This document shows positions 22,407-24,553 of a stretch of 24,553 bases of DNA, one piece after another. A program made the position numbers and the translations under genes. Where the stretch lies: the NCBI GenBank assembly GCA_052143095.1, contig JBKQTR010000564.1:1-24553 (forward strand). Direction: 5' to 3'. Each line of letters opens with the position of its first letter. The stretch's first letter is position 1. The notes below the pieces were generated by a model that worked only from the letters and a program-made list of their open reading frames with translations, did not search any database and was not told the DNA's origin. This stretch comes from DAHUYF01 sp052143095 (GTDB lineage: Bacteria > Pseudomonadota > Alphaproteobacteria > ATCC43930 > CGMCC-115725).

Positions 22407-22919
22407 TTATTTCGCGGTCAAGGTAAAAGTGAGCGTGTCGGTGTAAGTGTCGGCCGGGAGATTCGGCGTACCCGCATAAGCGACGCCGATCGAGATCGTG
22501 TTGTTGTAGTTCGTGGCCGGGACATAGGTGGTGAAGCTGTCGGCCGTCGCCGATCCCCCGCTGAACGTCAGGGTATTGCTGCCGTAAATCACCCCATAAG
22601 CCAGCGTCGCGGTATTCCCGCTCGCATGCCCCGTCAGGTCGGGACCGCCGTTCGTGCTCGCCACCGTCACGGTATAGCCGTTGAGGTCGTTGCAGGATTC
22701 GACCGAGGTGCCGATCGAGGTATTGGTCGCGGTGCTCCCGAGATTCAAGCTGTTGTAGCTGCCGGCGGGGCTGATGGCCAAGGTGCAGCTCTGGGTATTC
22801 GTGCCGGAGAGCGTGATCTTTCCGGTGGTCTGCGCGTCCGCATGGATCGCGCCCATGACCACGCCGGCACCGATCAGACCGAGAGAGCTCATGACACGCT
22901 TGGTGGTACGCTTCTTCAT
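22407..22919 (-). CDS. Spore coat U (Csu-type) pilin, paralogue 1
   Basis: A 170-residue SCPU pilin, first gene of the pilus locus. The signal peptide is KKRTTKRVMSSLGLIGAGVV...ADAQ, the mature chain starts TTGKITLSGTNTQSCTLAIS, C45 and C76 keep the 31-residue spacing, and the C-terminus is ADTYTDTLTFTLTAK. It is the most diverged of the five and carries an extra loop (GGPDLTGHASG, then YVPATNYNN). It could be the main shaft subunit or an adaptor; position alone does not decide. The ATG at 22919 is chosen because AAAGGGAAG lies ~6 bases upstream; an in-frame ATG at 22937 sits before that site. Confidence 0.88.
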   Translation of the reverse strand: MKKRTTKRVMSSLGLIGAGVVMGAIHADAQTTGKITLSGTNTQSCTLAISPAGSYNSLNLGSTATNTSIGTSVESCNDLNGYTVTVASTNGGPDLTGHASGNTATLAYGVIYGSNTLTFSGGSATADSFTTYVPATNYNNTISIGVAYAGTPNLPADTYTDTLTFTLTAK

Positions 22920-22968
22920 AATGTGCTTCCCTTTCATGGCATTGCGTTAGCGTCCAACGATCCCTCTA

Positions 22969-23079
22969 CCACGGGGGGCTCCGTTCCGGAGCACCGACGA
23001 CATCAGTGCTTCCCCGTGGGCTGTGGCGGCAACCGGCCGAAAGCCGACAAGCGCGCGTTTGGCATTTCGCCGTGCCGCC
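22969..23079 (-). ncRNA. Structured leader upstream of the pilus operon
   Basis: Two strong folding units lie in the presumed 5' untranslated region. In the first, CCACGGGG (22969-22976) pairs with CCCCGTGG (23012-23019) and encloses hairpin GCTCCG-TTC-CGGAGC (22978-22992). In the second, GGCGGCA (23025-23031) pairs with TGCCGCC (23073-23079) and encloses CGGC-N5-GCCG (23034-23046) and GGC-N5-GCC (23061-23071), giving a three-way junction. A cis-regulatory RNA is possible; no known riboswitch consensus was recognised. The structure would be folded from the minus strand if the promoter at 23210-23239 is real. Confidence 0.4.
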
Positions 23080-23468
23080 GTTGCGCATCGCTTTTCCATA
23101 AAACGGCATGCTTTTACCCAACATGCTTACGACAGTCATCTCCACCATCCCCGCGCCGCAATAACCGCGGCGGGCCGACGCCTTAACACTTCGTCAATAT
23201 TGAGCCAACTAAATACGTCGTCTGATCAATCAATGTCAATATAAATTTGAGTAAAATTTGCTGAAGTCTGTTAACTATTAATTCACCAATTAACGTTACT
23301 GCGAGTCTTGTTACGGAAATCGAAACTGCACATGCGAGATCCCAGTACTCGCGATGCGCAGGCGCATCGAGCCCGGCAAACCGGCACTTCTCTTCACTCG
23401 ATAGGGGGCCGTCCGGCGGCGAGCCGCAGGCAGGGAATCGCCCGGCAGGATGACGCTGCTCTGAATGG
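23080..23468. other. AT-rich gap upstream of the pilus locus
   Basis: No gene is seen. About 23180-23310 is clearly AT-rich, in contrast to the rest of the window, and probably holds promoter and regulator binding sites. It is flanked by GC-rich sequence including the tail of the Gly/Pro-rich gene's 3' region. Confidence 0.55.
23210..23239 (-). promoter_or_regulatory. Candidate promoter of the pilus locus
   Basis: Reading leftward, a perfect -35 TTGACA (23234-23239) is followed after 18 bases by a weak -10 TATTTA (23210-23215) inside the AT-rich region. The resulting leader before the first pilin ATG would be ~280 bases, containing the structured element. Confidence 0.35.
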
Positions 23469-23945
23469 CTAGGGCGGCGAGATCGATCGCGATCCGACCG
23501 AGCCTGGGGGATTGAAGGGGGTCGTGGCGCCGCCTTGGGTGATCGGGGCGACGGGCGCGACGCCCTGGCCACCTCCGCCACCGCCGCCGATCGGCAGCGT
23601 GGGTCCCACGGCACCGATGCCCGGCGGCGGCCCCATGCCGGTACCGCCGTTCTGACAGTTGGGCAGGTAGGCGTTGGGTCCGGCACAATTGGCGATTTCG
23701 GCTACCGGCTGGGTCAAAGCCTTGCGCGCCAGGGCGAGGAAGTTGAGGCATTCGACCTCGCTGCCAGGCTCGGCTTCCTGCGCCCGTCCCCACCATTTGA
23801 TCGCGAGGGCGTAGCGCTGGGGGCTCGCCGTCTTGACGTGGTCGATGCGCGGCTTCATCTCTGCGAGATCGTCCCGGCACAGCGCGTGCGCCTGCGTCGA
23901 CAGGAAAACCAGCAATAGGGCGCCTAGAGCCGTCCTCGAAACCAT
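23469..23945 (-). CDS. Secreted protein with Gly/Pro-rich C-terminus, function unknown
   Basis: A 158-residue protein with signal peptide (VSRTALGALLLVFLSTQAHA). A helical middle part of ~65 residues contains Cys residues (LCRDDLAEMKPRIDHVK, WWGRAQEAEPGSEVECLNFL, IANCAGPNAYLPNCQNGG). The low-complexity tail is rich in Gly and Pro (GPPPGIGAVGPTLPIGGGGG). I do not recognise the family. The ATG at 23945 is supported by the GGGGGG run before it and by the EcfG-like promoter whose transcript would start near 23965; an upstream in-frame start at 23999 would lie outside that transcript. It is probably made in the general stress response and acts in the periplasm. Confidence 0.68.
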   Translation of the reverse strand: MVSRTALGALLLVFLSTQAHALCRDDLAEMKPRIDHVKTASPQRYALAIKWWGRAQEAEPGSEVECLNFLALARKALTQPVAEIANCAGPNAYLPNCQNGGTGMGPPPGIGAVGPTLPIGGGGGGGQGVAPVAPITQGGATTPFNPPGSVGSRSISPP

Positions 23946-23971
23946 CTGTTTCCCCCCGCAGGCAGCCGACC

Positions 23972-23997
23972 AACGCTGCTGGTTTCCATCAAGTTCC
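23972..23997 (-). promoter_or_regulatory. EcfG-type general stress response promoter
   Basis: On the minus strand GGAAC (23993-23997), a 17-base spacer and CGTT (23972-23975) match the EcfG consensus exactly, with the same spacer length as the site at 9646-9671. It lies 27 bases before the ATG of the Gly/Pro-rich secreted protein. Confidence 0.65.
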
Positions 23998-24062
23998 ACC
24001 CTAAAGGGGCATGTTGCGCGATGCCGCAGTCGCCGCAGCGCCGTCCCGGCGGGAAGGACGGG

Positions 24063-24553
24063 TCAGTCGAGCTCGGCGGCGATCGCCCGCCGCACCGCCG
24101 GACGCTCCGCCATGCGCGCCCGGTGATCCCGAACCCGGGGAAGCCGCGCCGGGTCGACGCCGTCGGCCTCCAGCCATTGCGCCAAGGTGAAGAGATAGGG
24201 GTCGCAGATCGTATAGCTCTCGGCCATCACCCAGGGCCCCCTGAGCATGTCGCGCTCGATCAGCTCGAAGCACGCGCCGACGGCCTGCGGCGCCTTGCGC
24301 TTCATCTCGGCGATGGCGGCGGGATCGTCGGCCCAGCGATGGCCGCGCATGCGGTGCGCGTGCGCCACGTGGACGGTCGAGCAGAGATAGCTGTTGAACG
24401 CCTGCACGCGCGCGAAAGCGAAGGCGTCGGCGAGCGGCGCCAGCGCCGCGCTCGGGTAGCTCTGCGCGATGAAGGCGAGAATCGCTGGCGTTTCCGTCAG
24501 CGCACCGCCTTCGGCAAGCAGCGTCGGCACCCGGCCCTTCGGGTTGAGCGCCA
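24063..24553 (-). CDS. Glutathione S-transferase (N-terminus outside the window)
   Basis: The minus-strand frame is open from the window edge to TGA at 24063, giving ~163 residues. The visible start ALNPKGRVPTLL, then GGALTETPAILAFIAQSYPS is the end of the thioredoxin-like domain with the conserved cis-Pro (VPTL) and the glutathione-binding ETPAI segment. The rest is the helical C-terminal domain (FNSYLCSTVHVAHAHRMRG, then MAESYTICDPYLFTLAQWLE with the N-capping box, then RVRDHRARMAERPAVRRAIA). Cytosolic GSTs conjugate glutathione to electrophiles or act in catabolism; the substrate is not predictable. A short inverted repeat (24041-24046 with 24056-24061) lies just after the stop but has no T-run. 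Confidence 0.9.
   Translation of the reverse strand, partial: ALNPKGRVPTLLAEGGALTETPAILAFIAQSYPSAALAPLADAFAFARVQAFNSYLCSTVHVAHAHRMRGHRWADDPAAIAEMKRKAPQAVGACFELIERDMLRGPWVMAESYTICDPYLFTLAQWLEADGVDPARLPRVRDHRARMAERPAVRRAIAAELD

Noticed and set aside
22969..23160. c-di-GMP-I (GEMM) riboswitch in the pilus leader
   Set aside because: Some short strings look similar (GAAA loop, GGTTGCCG), but the conserved core around the ligand site (GGNACGCAAAGCC type) is missing, so only an unspecified structured leader is claimed.
24041..24061. Terminator after the glutathione S-transferase
   Set aside because: There is only a 6-bp stem and no T-run on the transcribed strand.

Overview
The window is a GC-rich, gene-dense bacterial chromosome segment. 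It is most likely from an alphaproteobacterium of the Rhizobiales/Rhodospirillales type. The evidence is the GC content, a salicylyl-CoA hydroxylase-like fusion enzyme, many DUF433/PIN/ParDE toxin-antitoxin modules, and two promoter-like sites matching the alphaproteobacterial general-stress sigma factor EcfG (GGAAC-N17-CGTT). The species cannot be named from this sequence alone.

Layout. (1) 1-2.6 kb: aromatic catabolism, with the 3' part of a flavin monooxygenase/old-yellow-enzyme fusion, a carboxymuconolactone decarboxylase-like gene, and a convergent small secreted protein. (2) 2.7-8.4 kb: an accessory, partly decayed zone starting at an intact tRNA-Arg(CCU). It holds a 2OG-Fe(II) oxygenase, an EF-hand-like secreted protein, and three toxin-antitoxin modules: DUF433/DUF5615, an unnamed antitoxin with VapC, and ParD with a frameshifted ParE. 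It also holds a broken tRNA, a short repeated peptide-coding element, and relics of phage-like and dehydrogenase-like genes. A weak tRNA-3'-end-like sequence lies at 8.3 kb. (3) 8.4-10.9 kb: a GFA-family zinc protein, a stand-alone receiver protein, a lipoprotein behind an EcfG-like promoter, and a small secreted protein. (4) 10.9-23.3 kb, all on the minus strand: a large chaperone-usher pilus locus of the spore coat U (Csu/archaic) type. Transcription order is pilin, chaperone, usher, two-domain tip adhesin, pilin, pilin, pilin, pilin, a divergent pilin-like protein, then two TPR-glycosyltransferase genes. (5) 23.4-24.6 kb: a Gly/Pro-rich secreted protein behind a second EcfG-like promoter, and a partial glutathione S-transferase.

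How they work together. The pilus locus is the main system. Five paralogous single-domain pilins share an exact 31-residue Cys-Cys spacing. A PapD-like chaperone and a FimD-like outer-membrane usher would assemble them, and a two-domain SCPU protein would sit at the tip. A divergent pilin-like protein and two TPR proteins with C-terminal GT-B-like glycosyltransferase domains follow in the same direction with short gaps, which suggests (as inference) that the pilus subunits or another surface molecule are glycosylated. The locus is preceded by an AT-rich promoter region and a leader with strong predicted RNA structure. Several genes in it lack an ATG start.
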